Shown piece by piece: positions 24,970-32,389 of a stretch of 39,746 nucleotides of DNA. Location of the stretch: the NCBI GenBank assembly GCA_025363505.1, contig JANYDV010000019.1, positions 1 to 39,746 on the forward strand, written 5' to 3'. This DNA comes from Bacteroidota bacterium. Its GTDB lineage: Bacteria > Bacteroidota > Ignavibacteria > Palsa-1295. Below the pieces are notes generated by a model. The model did no database searches. It saw only the letters and a program-made list of their open reading frames with translations, and was not told where the DNA came from. Each line of letters opens with the position of its first letter. The first letter of the stretch is position 1. The translations under genes were made by a program, and so were the position numbers.

Positions 24970-26415
24970 TTATTTTACACTCCAAGTCGTTGTGCCATCT
25001 TTTGCATCTTCGAGCAATACCCCTGCTGATTCGAGGTCGTTTCGAATAGCATCACTCATTTTATAATCTTTGTTGATTCGAGCTTCTTTGCGCCAGCTGA
25101 TGATGGTCTCGATCACATTATGAAGCACGTCGTCGTTTTGAGCATTGCCAGATTGCTCGTTTGGTATAATGCCGAGGATTCCACCTCCGAGAACATTCCA
25201 GAGGTGAAACAACGATCGTAAAGTCTTTGGATCACCGTCTGACAACAATGCTTCGTTGGTAATTCTCGAAAGATCGAAGAGCTGTGCAATGCCTTTCGGA
25301 GTATTGAAGTCATCATTCATATCATCGACAAATTGCCGGACAATGGGATGGGCAAGCTCTTCGGTTGTGAGCGTACCAATCTCGACAACGCCAACTTTAT
25401 CGCGGAGCTTCGCAAATGTTGCAAGCAATTTTTTGTACCCGGTATCAGCCGCAACGATCGCCTCGGTCTTGAATTCGGTGGTACTGCGATAGTGTGACTG
25501 AAGAAGAAAAAAGCGAAGTGTCATGGGGTCGAATTGCTGAAAGAGATCTTTCAGATAACTCGAATTACCTAATGACTTCCCCATTTTTTTGCCATCGACG
25601 GTCACCATATTATGGTGCATCCAATAATGGACAAATTGTTTGCCGGTTGAGGACTCACTTTGGGCTATCTCGCATTCATGATGCGGAAACTGATTTTCTA
25701 TTCCACCACCGTGAATATCAAATGTCTCGCCGAGATATTTCATGCTCATTGCCGAACACTCGATATGCCACCCCGGAAATCCATCGCCCCAAGGCGAAGC
25801 CCACCGCATGATATGTCCTTGTTCGGCTTTTTTCCAGAGTGCAAAATCTTGCGGGTTGCGCTTGTCGCTTCGGGTCTCGACTCTGCCGGAGGCTTCCTGA
25901 TCATCGGCTTTGCGACCGGAGAGTTTTCCGTACTCTGCATCTTTTGAGACTTCGAAATATACATTACCACCTGCTTCATAGGCAAACCCTTTGGCGATGA
26001 GGTCTTTGATAATTTCGATCTGTTCTATAATATGACCTGATGCTCGCGGAGCAATATCCGGTGGCAACACATTGAGTCTTGTCATCTCGTCGAAGAAAGA
26101 CCGAGTGTAGGTCTCGGCGATCTGCATCGGGTGTTGCTTTGTTTCGATGCCTTTCTTTACGAGCTTGTCTTCGCCTTCGTCTGCGTCGTCGGTCAAGTGC
26201 CCGACATCGGTGATGTTTAAGACATAGGTAACTTTATAGCCCAGAAAGCAAAGATAACGACGAACAACATCGAATGTAATGTAACTTTTAGCATGTCCGA
26301 TATGGGTATCTGAATAGACGGTTGGTCCGCAGACATACATTCCGACCTTGTTCGGTTCGATCGGTTGAAAAGTCTCTTTGCTTCGACTGAGGGTGTTATA
26401 TATAGATAATGCCAT
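24970..26415 (-). CDS. cysS: Cysteinyl-tRNA synthetase
   Basis: The enzyme charges tRNA-Cys with cysteine in the cytoplasm. The 481 residues include zinc ligand C29 in MYVCGPTVY and the HIGH motif (THIGHAKS, 38-41). GWHIECSAM and PHHECEIAQ supply further zinc ligands. KKMGKSLGN is the KMSKS variant usual in bacterial CysRS. A C-terminal DALR-type helical domain follows, with the DMNDDFNTPKGIA and KDYKMSDAIRNDLE segments. The ATG at 26415 is preferred; an in-frame GTG three codons upstream is possible. Confidence 0.96.
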   Translation of the reverse strand: MALSIYNTLSRSKETFQPIEPNKVGMYVCGPTVYSDTHIGHAKSYITFDVVRRYLCFLGYKVTYVLNITDVGHLTDDADEGEDKLVKKGIETKQHPMQIAETYTRSFFDEMTRLNVLPPDIAPRASGHIIEQIEIIKDLIAKGFAYEAGGNVYFEVSKDAEYGKLSGRKADDQEASGRVETRSDKRNPQDFALWKKAEQGHIMRWASPWGDGFPGWHIECSAMSMKYLGETFDIHGGGIENQFPHHECEIAQSESSTGKQFVHYWMHHNMVTVDGKKMGKSLGNSSYLKDLFQQFDPMTLRFFLLQSHYRSTTEFKTEAIVAADTGYKKLLATFAKLRDKVGVVEIGTLTTEELAHPIVRQFVDDMNDDFNTPKGIAQLFDLSRITNEALLSDGDPKTLRSLFHLWNVLGGGILGIIPNEQSGNAQNDDVLHNVIETIISWRKEARINKDYKMSDAIRNDLESAGVLLEDAKDGTTTWSVK

Positions 26416-26514
26416 AGACGACACTCAACGTTTGGGAAGCTGTTTCGGGTTCAGATATTGCTCTGTTGCGCCAAAGGATGCGCTAGGGAGGCGGCAAGTA
26501 TGAGGAAAGTACGT

Positions 26515-26522
26515 CAAATTTA
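26515..26522 (-). promoter_or_regulatory. Possible -7 box upstream of cysS
   Basis: The minus strand reads TAAATTTG, matching TAnnTTTG, 99 bases upstream of the cysS ATG. No TTG-like -33 element is evident. It lies back to back with the plus-strand promoter at 26546-26577. Confidence 0.35.
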
Positions 26523-26545
26523 GGTGAAACGCTTTTTGCGGTTTT

Positions 26546-26577
26546 TTTGTCTTAGGTCGGCAAATTCCGTATATTTG
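26546..26577 (+). promoter_or_regulatory. Bacteroidota-type promoter of the small lipoprotein gene
   Basis: TTTG at 26546-26549, a 20-base spacer and TATATTTG at 26570-26577 match the -33/-7 consensus of Bacteroidota (TTTG, TAnnTTTG) exactly. Transcription would start near 26584 and give a leader of about 108 bases. The core ATTCCGTATATTTG recurs upstream of the cytochrome oxidase operon. Confidence 0.65.
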
Positions 26578-26691
26578 CAACTGAGTGTTTTTAATTAAGA
26601 AGTTATGCACAACTGAATCCCTATCATCAAAAGTAGGGAATAGGGGTGTATTACTTGTTTTTTTCACTAATAAATGATTGAGGTAATTACA

Positions 26692-26910
26692 ATGAGGCTT
26701 CGTAATATCCTTGTGCTTTGTGCTTTGACAGCTATGTCTGTTGGTGTTATTTCATGCGGTAAAAAGGCTGAAGAAGTCAAGCCCGCTGATTCTGTAATGG
26801 TTGCACCAGCTCCGGCTCCTGCAACAACTACAACAACAACTACGACTACTACGGTTGTTGACTCGACCAAAAAGGACGAGATGAAAAAAGACGAAATGAA
26901 GAAGAAATAA
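26692..26910 (+). CDS. Small lipoprotein with low-complexity Ala-Pro, Thr and Lys-Asp-Glu-Met tracts
   Basis: The 72-residue protein starts MRLRNILV, with GAGG eight bases before the ATG. A lipobox VISC places the lipidated cysteine at residue 22. The mature part is almost entirely low-complexity: an alternating Ala-Pro stretch, a run of ten threonines encoded by mixed ACN codons, and a tandem KKDEM repeat ending in lysines. It probably acts as an abundant flexible outer-membrane lipoprotein, but no family is recognised. An in-frame ATG at 26674 would put six residues before the signal and is less likely. A good promoter and a terminator make it a single-gene unit. Confidence 0.75.
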   Translation: MRLRNILVLCALTAMSVGVISCGKKAEEVKPADSVMVAPAPAPATTTTTTTTTTVVDSTKKDEMKKDEMKKK

Positions 26911-26932
26911 TTTTCTTTCAATTTGTTCTAGT

Positions 26933-26962
26933 AAAAAGGCTCCGAGTGATCGGAGCCTTTTT
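26933..26962. terminator. Bidirectional terminator after the small lipoprotein gene
   Basis: A perfect 13-bp stem (arms 26933-26945 and 26950-26962) with loop GTGA ends in TTTTT on both strands. It lies between convergent genes, 22 bases after one stop and 27 bases from the other. Confidence 0.9.
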
Positions 26963-26989
26963 CTGTTTAAAGAATTATGAAGTAGTCGA

Positions 26990-27340
26990 TTATTTTATAA
27001 CAGTCACTTTTACTGTATCAACACCAAAAGTACTGGAGATACGCAATAGTGTTTTCAGGGTATCCACCAATAACTTTGAGCGATCAATTTGAATTGGAAC
27101 AGAGCTATTATCCCAAGTTCCGGTGGTATCTTTGAGCACCCCGTTCGGAGGAACGACCGCGACAGTCCAGTTGAATGGGCAAGTGCATGTATGAGTAATC
27201 GAAAGTGTTTTCGTCGTTTCACCCGATTGATAGGTCAGTACTTTCGGGCTGATGACCATCCTATTAACGATTACCTGAGTGCCGGTATCATTGCAGCCAA
27301 ATATTGTGATAGCAACTAAAACCAATAACAGCGTACGCAT
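26990..27340 (-). CDS. Lipoprotein with a single BACON/Ig-like domain
   Basis: The protein has 116 residues with a lipobox IFGC at residue 16. The remaining 100 residues form one beta-sandwich-like domain: VISPKVLTYQSGETTKTLSI, then CTCPFNWTVAVVPPNGVL and VDTVKVTVI. The pattern of W-T-V after a hydrophobic strand and a closing V-x-V-T-V resembles BACON or related Ig-like modules of Bacteroidota surface proteins. The fold call is inference. It lies downstream of the MFS gene on the same strand, 64 bases away, and no promoter is evident. Confidence 0.65.
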   Translation of the reverse strand: MRTLLLVLVAITIFGCNDTGTQVIVNRMVISPKVLTYQSGETTKTLSITHTCTCPFNWTVAVVPPNGVLKDTTGTWDNSSVPIQIDRSKLLVDTLKTLLRISSTFGVDTVKVTVIK

Positions 27341-27404
27341 AATGTGAAATAAAAAAATATTTGTTCATCTATACTACTTAACTCTTAACATAAGAAGTTC
27401 CGTC

Positions 27405-28733
27405 TTAGGCTTCGAGTGCTTGCTTCATAATATCGAGGGAGATAGTTCTCGAACCGGTTTGTTCGGCAATTTGTGAGAGGCTCGGAAGTTTCCGGACAAA
27501 GTGAAAGGTGAGACCTGCCACCACAAATAATACTGCCGCATCAACCCACATCGAGACGCCGACACTATAACTATGAGCCAAGAAGCCGGCAAGCAAACTA
27601 CCAAAGGGAAACAGCCCTGCGAATGAAAGTGAATAGATACCCATCACTCTGCCACGCAGTTCATCGGGTACGAAACGTTGGATCGTGGAGTTGGCAGTGA
27701 TAAAAAATGTAATAATACTCCACCCGGTCATTCCGAGCAAGATTAGTATTGGAATGATCGTCGCGAAGAGTGGTATCAATGAAATTGAGATCACAAACAC
27801 CAAGATCGAAAAATAAATAACGTACCGTGCACGTAAACGTGGTCCGAATGCCGCTTGTGTCAGTGCCGCAAGCAAAGCGCCGACTCCGTTTGCCGATAGT
27901 AATGCACCATAAGTTGACGAATTTCCGTGTAATACTTCGACGGCGATCACCGGAAGATGAACAGTATAGCTCCAGGCAAATAGTGTCATCGTAACGACCA
28001 AGACCATTAATGCACGATAATTTGGAATGTCATAGAGATAGTTGAGACCTTCGCGCATTGCTGTTACTCTGGAGACAGCCCTGACCTTTTTTTCACGTTG
28101 GATATTTTTTGGCAAGCGCATCATCCATAAGCCAAGAATGACCGCAAGGAAAGAAATTCCGTTGAGCAAAAAGCAGATCTCAATCGAGATTGCTGAAATA
28201 ATAATTGCCCCCAAAGCCGGACCGATCAAACGAGCTCCATTAAAAATAGCGGAATTCAATGCAACGGCATTTGTCAGATCTTCACGACCCACCATCTCAA
28301 CGACAAATGCTTGCCGAGTCGGTAGATCGAACGCAATTACAATTCCGGTCAATAAGTTTATCGACCCAAGAAGCCAGATCTGTGTCCAACCCAAGCCAAC
28401 AAATATTGCAAGAGCGATCGCAAATATCCCTGCGAATGATTGTGTCCAGATCAGGATAGTGCGTTTTGGGTATTCGTCAGCAACAGTGCCGGCATAGATA
28501 CCAAATAGCAGAATAGGAACAGCACCAAGAAAGCTCATCAGACCAAGGGCTCGTGAGTCATGGGTTAATTGATAGACCAACCATGCGAGAGCTGTATTTT
28601 GAAGCCACGTACCCACAAGCGAAATACACTGTCCAAAAAAGAACAGCCGGTAGTTACGATGGCGGATAGAACTAAATGTAGTTCGAACCGCATCAAGAAA
28701 AGGTTTGGAATATCGCTCCGGTATTACTAACAT
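27405..28733 (-). CDS. MFS transporter (MFS_3, enterobactin-exporter-like)
   Basis: The protein has about 442 residues and twelve predicted helices. The N-terminal IRHRNYRLFFFGQCISLVG and the helix-2/3 loop YAGTVADEYPKR match the MFS_3 subfamily of exporters, as do FDLPTRQAFVVEMV, FNGARLIGPALGAI and the second-half loop VPDELRGRVMGIYSL. Substrates in this group include siderophores and drugs; none can be named here. The ATG at 28733 gives a family-like start. A TTG at 28796 preceded by a G-rich stretch would add 21 residues. It diverges from the cytochrome oxidase operon. Confidence 0.88.
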   Translation of the reverse strand: MLVIPERYSKPFLDAVRTTFSSIRHRNYRLFFFGQCISLVGTWLQNTALAWLVYQLTHDSRALGLMSFLGAVPILLFGIYAGTVADEYPKRTILIWTQSFAGIFAIALAIFVGLGWTQIWLLGSINLLTGIVIAFDLPTRQAFVVEMVGREDLTNAVALNSAIFNGARLIGPALGAIIISAISIEICFLLNGISFLAVILGLWMMRLPKNIQREKKVRAVSRVTAMREGLNYLYDIPNYRALMVLVVTMTLFAWSYTVHLPVIAVEVLHGNSSTYGALLSANGVGALLAALTQAAFGPRLRARYVIYFSILVFVISISLIPLFATIIPILILLGMTGWSIITFFITANSTIQRFVPDELRGRVMGIYSLSFAGLFPFGSLLAGFLAHSYSVGVSMWVDAAVLFVVAGLTFHFVRKLPSLSQIAEQTGSRTISLDIMKQALEA

Positions 28734-28831
28734 TGGGTGATTGATTGAACGTAAAATTGGCGTTGAAGTTACTGTCTTGTTTTTCTTCGGCGACAATCAA
28801 TATCACCCCCCTTACTCAATAATCCACGAAT

Positions 28832-28863
28832 TTTACACCGTGCTCTACAATTCCGTATATTTG
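28832..28863 (+). promoter_or_regulatory. Bacteroidota-type promoter of the cytochrome oxidase operon
   Basis: TATATTTG at 28856-28863 matches TAnnTTTG. TTTA lies 20 bases upstream (28832-28835) in place of TTTG. The surrounding ATTCCGTATATTTG is identical to that of the small-lipoprotein promoter. It lies 36 bases before the coxC start. Confidence 0.6.
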
Positions 28864-28899
28864 TACTTCGTTATTCACAATTTCTGAAATACTCACGCC

Positions 28900-29730
28900 G
28901 TGTCAGAGATAGCTTTACACAACACTCATTCCGAAGAGCATCACGCAGAAGCTCCGGTCTATACCAGTACCGGAACCCCAATGGGAAAAGTCTTTATGTG
29001 GCTTTTTCTTTGTCAGGATGCCTTGATGTTCATGGGCTTTTTTGCGGCATATATTTCCGTCCGCATCGGTGCCGGCGACCTTTGGCCCGGTCCGGAAAAT
29101 CACGCTCATGGTATCGAGCATTACCCACTCGATATTCCGTTAACAGCTATCAACACCTTTGTGCTGATCTGTTCGAGCGTAACGATGGTAATGGCAGTTC
29201 AGGCGGCGACCTTCAAGAATATCAAGAAAACAATTATGTGGCTCTTGGTCACCGTAGTCGGTGGCTCGATCTTCTTGGGTGTTCAGTATGGTGAATACTC
29301 CCATTTGATTCTCAAAGATCATATGGGTATGGGCAATAGCCTTTTTGATGCCACATTCTTTAGTTTAACGGGCTTCCATGGAATCCATGTGTTTTCGGGA
29401 GTGCTGTATTTATTAGCCCTGACGATTGCCCTCTGGATGGGACCACTTGATAAGCATAAGAAAGATAACTATTGGTTTATTAATCTCTTTCGATTGGTGT
29501 GTCTCGGTGTAACAGTCTTTTTATTTATCGGACCGACAAAAACATGGCCCGGCTTGCCTCACGTACTTATTCCGTTGGTCGCCGGTGCTGCTCCGTATAT
29601 TTTTGTTCGAGGAATTAGCTGGTTCCGTAAACGTCAGGATACAGCTGAAGTTGTCGAAATTGCAGGATTGTATTGGCATTTTGTCGATCTGATCTGGATT
29701 ATTCTTTTCACACTCGTTTATCTCATCTAA
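28900..29730 (+). CDS. coxC: Cytochrome c oxidase subunit III with an internal insertion
   Basis: Subunit III is a core membrane subunit of heme-copper oxidase that supports proton uptake and stability. The 276 residues contain family segments MGKVFMWLFLCQDALMFMGFF (28-48), the FFSLTGFHGIHVFSG motif (153-167), and a final helix with GLYWHFVDLIWI (257-268). Between about residues 192 and 250 lies an extra stretch with two hydrophobic segments (around 195-211 and 221-236). In ordinary bacterial subunit III the HFVD helix follows directly after the short loop. Translation begins at GTG, without a clear Shine-Dalgarno sequence. Subunits I and II are not in the window. Confidence 0.9.
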   Translation: MSEIALHNTHSEEHHAEAPVYTSTGTPMGKVFMWLFLCQDALMFMGFFAAYISVRIGAGDLWPGPENHAHGIEHYPLDIPLTAINTFVLICSSVTMVMAVQAATFKNIKKTIMWLLVTVVGGSIFLGVQYGEYSHLILKDHMGMGNSLFDATFFSLTGFHGIHVFSGVLYLLALTIALWMGPLDKHKKDNYWFINLFRLVCLGVTVFLFIGPTKTWPGLPHVLIPLVAGAAPYIFVRGISWFRKRQDTAEVVEIAGLYWHFVDLIWIILFTLVYLI

Positions 29731-29746
29731 CTAGATAATAGCGGTT

Positions 29747-30043
29747 ATGGAACACGCTCCTGTAAATCATACGAAGACATACATCACGATTTTCATCGCG
29801 CTTGCGGTGCTCACCCTTATTGAGGTCGGGATGACGATGGTCGGTATGCCTAAGACCCCAATGGTTATTTTGTTGATCGCTCTTGCTTTGGTCAAAGCGG
29901 GGTTAGTGGCGGTATATTTTATGCATTTGAAGTACGATTCAGGTTTTTTATCGGTGATTGCCTATGCACCGCTTGCGGTTGCCAGTATTTTAATCTTGAT
30001 GTTATCGCTTGAGTGGGCATTCCAACCCCACTGGATATTTTAA
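29747..30043 (+). CDS. coxD: Cytochrome c oxidase subunit IV
   Basis: The 98-residue membrane protein has three hydrophobic helices. Family markers are TYITIFIALAVLTLIEV and ALALVKAGLVAVYFMHLKYD, in which VKA-x6-FMHLKY is diagnostic of bacterial subunit IV in caa3 and quinol oxidases. It starts 16 bases after coxC and is followed 15 bases later by another small membrane frame, so it sits inside the respiratory operon. Confidence 0.92.
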   Translation: MEHAPVNHTKTYITIFIALAVLTLIEVGMTMVGMPKTPMVILLIALALVKAGLVAVYFMHLKYDSGFLSVIAYAPLAVASILILMLSLEWAFQPHWIF

Positions 30044-30058
30044 CAACCAAAGAGCGCG

Positions 30059-30184
30059 GTGTTACCGGCTCCCCCTCTGACAAACCGTGAGCGTAAATTC
30101 CGATTCGTAATGATCGGCATCGGTATCTGGGTCTTCTTCATTTTTTTCTTTTTATTGCTTGTGATCTTGATAGATTGGCATTAG
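30059..30184 (+). CDS. Putative 41-residue single-helix membrane peptide in the oxidase operon
   Basis: A GTG at 30059 opens a 41-residue frame. It has a basic N-terminus (PLTNRERKFRF), one long hydrophobic helix (VMIGIGIWVFFIFFFLLL) and a short DWH end. The positive-inside pattern predicts its N-terminus in the cytoplasm. It begins 15 bases after the coxD stop and precedes the molybdopterin-domain gene on the same strand. A weak AAAGAG lies before the start. Small single-helix subunits or assembly peptides are common in oxidase operons, so it may belong to the complex, but no family is recognised. Confidence 0.5.
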   Translation: MLPAPPLTNRERKFRFVMIGIGIWVFFIFFFLLLVILIDWH

Positions 30185-30257
30185 GAATAGTGCACCATTG
30201 CAATACTTCCTGCTAAAAGACTGTACCTTTGTTCTGCATCTTTGTTTAGAAAAGAAC

Positions 30258-30953
30258 ATGATAAAAACCTTATATTTTTTTGGTGCTGTTTTTTTGAGTA
30301 TACTCTTGTGCTCTTGTGATGCAACACCTTCGGGCAAGATAGAACAAGGACTTCGCAGTTTTCAAAAGTTCAATGATGGTGTTCAGCAAGCTGCTTTTAG
30401 CAAGAACAAACTTGCCCCAAAGATCGAAGATAAAGATCTGACCCCTGAATCACAATTTCGAGTCAATGATTATGATACTCACACCCCACCGTCGGATACG
30501 ACCGAAAATTGGCGGCTGTTTGTGACGGGGCTTGTTAAACATCCCGGATACTATTCTCTTGCTCAGATCAAAGAGCTTCAGAAACAAGTACAAAATTCCA
30601 AACACGTCTGCGTTGAAGGCTGGAGCCAAAATATCAAGTGGGGCGGTGTTGCATTATGGTATTTCCTTGATTGGGTTGGTGCTGATTCGACCGCAAAATA
30701 TATCGCGGTCGAATGTGCAGATAAATATTACGAGGGTTATGATATGGAAAGTGCTCGACACCCCGAAACACTTCTGTGCTACGAAGCCTTCAACAAACCA
30801 CTGACACTTCAGCATGGTGCACCTTGTCGCATTGTCATGCCAACGAAATTAGGGTATAAAAGTGCGAAGTGGATATTAAAATTGGTCGTCACCAATACGA
30901 AGCCCGGGGGATATTGGGAAGACCAAGGCTATGATTGGAATGCAGGACTTTAG
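30258..30953 (+). CDS. Molybdopterin-binding oxidoreductase-domain lipoprotein (sulfite oxidase/MsrP fold)
   Basis: The 231-residue protein carries the sulfite-oxidase-type molybdopterin domain. Segments seen are WRLFVTGLVKHPGYYSLAQI, HVCVEGWSQNIKWGGV with the expected molybdenum-ligating C118, YYEGYDM, LTLQHGAPCRIVMP and LGYKSAKWILKL. MsrP and sulfite dehydrogenases act outside the inner membrane on sulfoxides or sulfite. Here the N-terminus is a lipoprotein-like signal (FLSILLCSC, C20) and no twin-arginine motif is visible. A frame extension to 30198 adds none. The ATG at 30258 gives the signal. The stop is six bases before a cytochrome b gene, its likely electron partner. Confidence 0.85.
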   Translation: MIKTLYFFGAVFLSILLCSCDATPSGKIEQGLRSFQKFNDGVQQAAFSKNKLAPKIEDKDLTPESQFRVNDYDTHTPPSDTTENWRLFVTGLVKHPGYYSLAQIKELQKQVQNSKHVCVEGWSQNIKWGGVALWYFLDWVGADSTAKYIAVECADKYYEGYDMESARHPETLLCYEAFNKPLTLQHGAPCRIVMPTKLGYKSAKWILKLVVTNTKPGGYWEDQGYDWNAGL

Positions 30954-30959
30954 GCGCGT

Positions 30960-31595
30960 ATGAAAATCTCACCCGCCAAAGTGTTTCAGCACCCATTGAT
31001 TATTCGAGTCACTCATTGGCTCAATGTTATTGCATTGTTGATTATGGTCTCAAGCGGAATGCGAATCTTTAATGCATCACCGCTTTTCGATTTCAAATTT
31101 CCCCATTGGATTACTCTAGGTGGTTGGCTTGGGGGCGCGAGGCAGTGGCATTTTTTTGCGATGTGGATCTTTGTCGTTAATGGTATCATTGCTGTTATCT
31201 ATAATGTGGTAACTCGTCACGGCAGAAAAACGACGATCTTTTCACCAAAAGATATTCACGGATTGTTGCCGATGATCAAATACTATCTTCGGATTACAAA
31301 GAAACATCCCACCGTAGAAAAATATAACTCCCTTCAAAAGCTTGCGTATACCAGCGTACCCTTTCTTGGTCTGGGTGTGACACTATCAGGTTTGGCAATG
31401 TATATGCCTGTTACATTTCAAGAAATAGCATTTATCTTTGGTGGTTATGACCTTGCAAGGTGGTTTCATTTTATCTTTATGGCACTGTTTGTTTTCTTTT
31501 TTCTTGGACATATATTTATGGTGGTGATTTCAGGGTGGTGGAATTTCTGGTCGATGATCACCGGATGGAAACGCGTGTCACCAATACAGAAATAA
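30960..31595 (+). CDS. Cytochrome b/b6-type membrane protein (b561 / hydrogenase-type)
   Basis: The 211-residue integral membrane protein has four main hydrophobic helices. Histidines suited to two b hemes lie in RVTHWLNVIALLIMVSSG (H19), RQWHFFAMWIFVVNG, and RWFHFIFMALFVFFFLGHIF near the C-terminus. This is the pattern of cytochrome b561 and Ni/Fe-hydrogenase b-type subunits, which pass electrons between quinones and a periplasmic partner. It follows the molybdopterin-domain gene by six bases, so the pair probably forms one redox complex. Confidence 0.88.
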   Translation: MKISPAKVFQHPLIIRVTHWLNVIALLIMVSSGMRIFNASPLFDFKFPHWITLGGWLGGARQWHFFAMWIFVVNGIIAVIYNVVTRHGRKTTIFSPKDIHGLLPMIKYYLRITKKHPTVEKYNSLQKLAYTSVPFLGLGVTLSGLAMYMPVTFQEIAFIFGGYDLARWFHFIFMALFVFFFLGHIFMVVISGWWNFWSMITGWKRVSPIQK

Positions 31596-31616
31596 TACTA
31601 CAGTCATTCTTAATTT

Positions 31617-32339
31617 GTGAAACAACAACAAAAAATTCTCCTGGTTGTCGGCGTTGTCATTGCGGTCATGATTGTTTATCTCATCGTTTCAAAACGCACG
31701 ACTGATGCTCCGATCCCGGCTACCGCACTGTCAGTTCAGGCTCCGACGACATTTCATGGCTTCGGACCTGAAGGCACCGGCGGCGATCCTTTACTCAATA
31801 AACAAAAGAATCGATGGTCGGCACCCCAATCATTCCGTGATGTATCGGTAGATGACATTCTCAGTTTTCCACATACAGAACTTGATATGGTCGGAAAAAA
31901 GTATCGATCAAAGTGGGGTAGTTCGGCAAACAATCAACTCGAACAGTATGAATCACAGGGCGTGCGTGTGACGGGTTATCTTGTTGCAGCCAAAGAATCG
32001 GGTCCCGAAAGTTGTAATGGGCACAGTGATTCACTTCGAGATTATCATCTTTGGATCACGTCCTCACCTAATGTCAATAAAAATACCGGTGTGATTGTAG
32101 AAATGACTCCCTATTGGAAAGAACAATTTCCGGAGTGGCGGCTTCGTTACATTCAAGCACTCGTCCGCAATAATGCAAAAGTCCGGATTTCGGGCTGGGT
32201 AATGTGGGACCAAGAGCACCCGGACGAAGTTGGCAAATCACGCGGGTCACAATGGGAAGTGCACCCTGTGACACTGTTCGAAGTACAAAGTGGAGGTTCC
32301 TGGCGCCAACTCAATGGTGATCTTGCGGAAGTTCGGTAA
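31617..32339 (+). CDS. Membrane-anchored protein of unknown function, probable OB-like domain
   Basis: The 240-residue protein starts at GTG. An N-terminal hydrophobic anchor (ILLVVGVVIAVMIVYLIV) leaves the rest outside the cytoplasm. The C-terminal half contains VRVTGYLVAAKESGPESCNG, YHLWITSSP and KVRISGWVMWDQEHPDEVGK, then SQWEVHPVTLFEV. The series of strands around V-T-G-Y and I-S-G-W resembles an OB-like barrel; this is inference from the pattern. The gene lies 21 bases after the cytochrome b gene. The highly patterned WDQEHPDEVGK segment suggests a conserved family, but no function is known to me. Confidence 0.6.
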   Translation: MKQQQKILLVVGVVIAVMIVYLIVSKRTTDAPIPATALSVQAPTTFHGFGPEGTGGDPLLNKQKNRWSAPQSFRDVSVDDILSFPHTELDMVGKKYRSKWGSSANNQLEQYESQGVRVTGYLVAAKESGPESCNGHSDSLRDYHLWITSSPNVNKNTGVIVEMTPYWKEQFPEWRLRYIQALVRNNAKVRISGWVMWDQEHPDEVGKSRGSQWEVHPVTLFEVQSGGSWRQLNGDLAEVR

Positions 32340-32389
32340 CCTATTATCACCGTTTTCGGTTTTGAGAATTCAACTCTATCAATTTAAAT

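Noticed and set aside
26425..26667. 80-residue minus-strand frame upstream of cysS
   Set aside because: Covers the divergent promoter region, with no recognisable composition or ribosome site.
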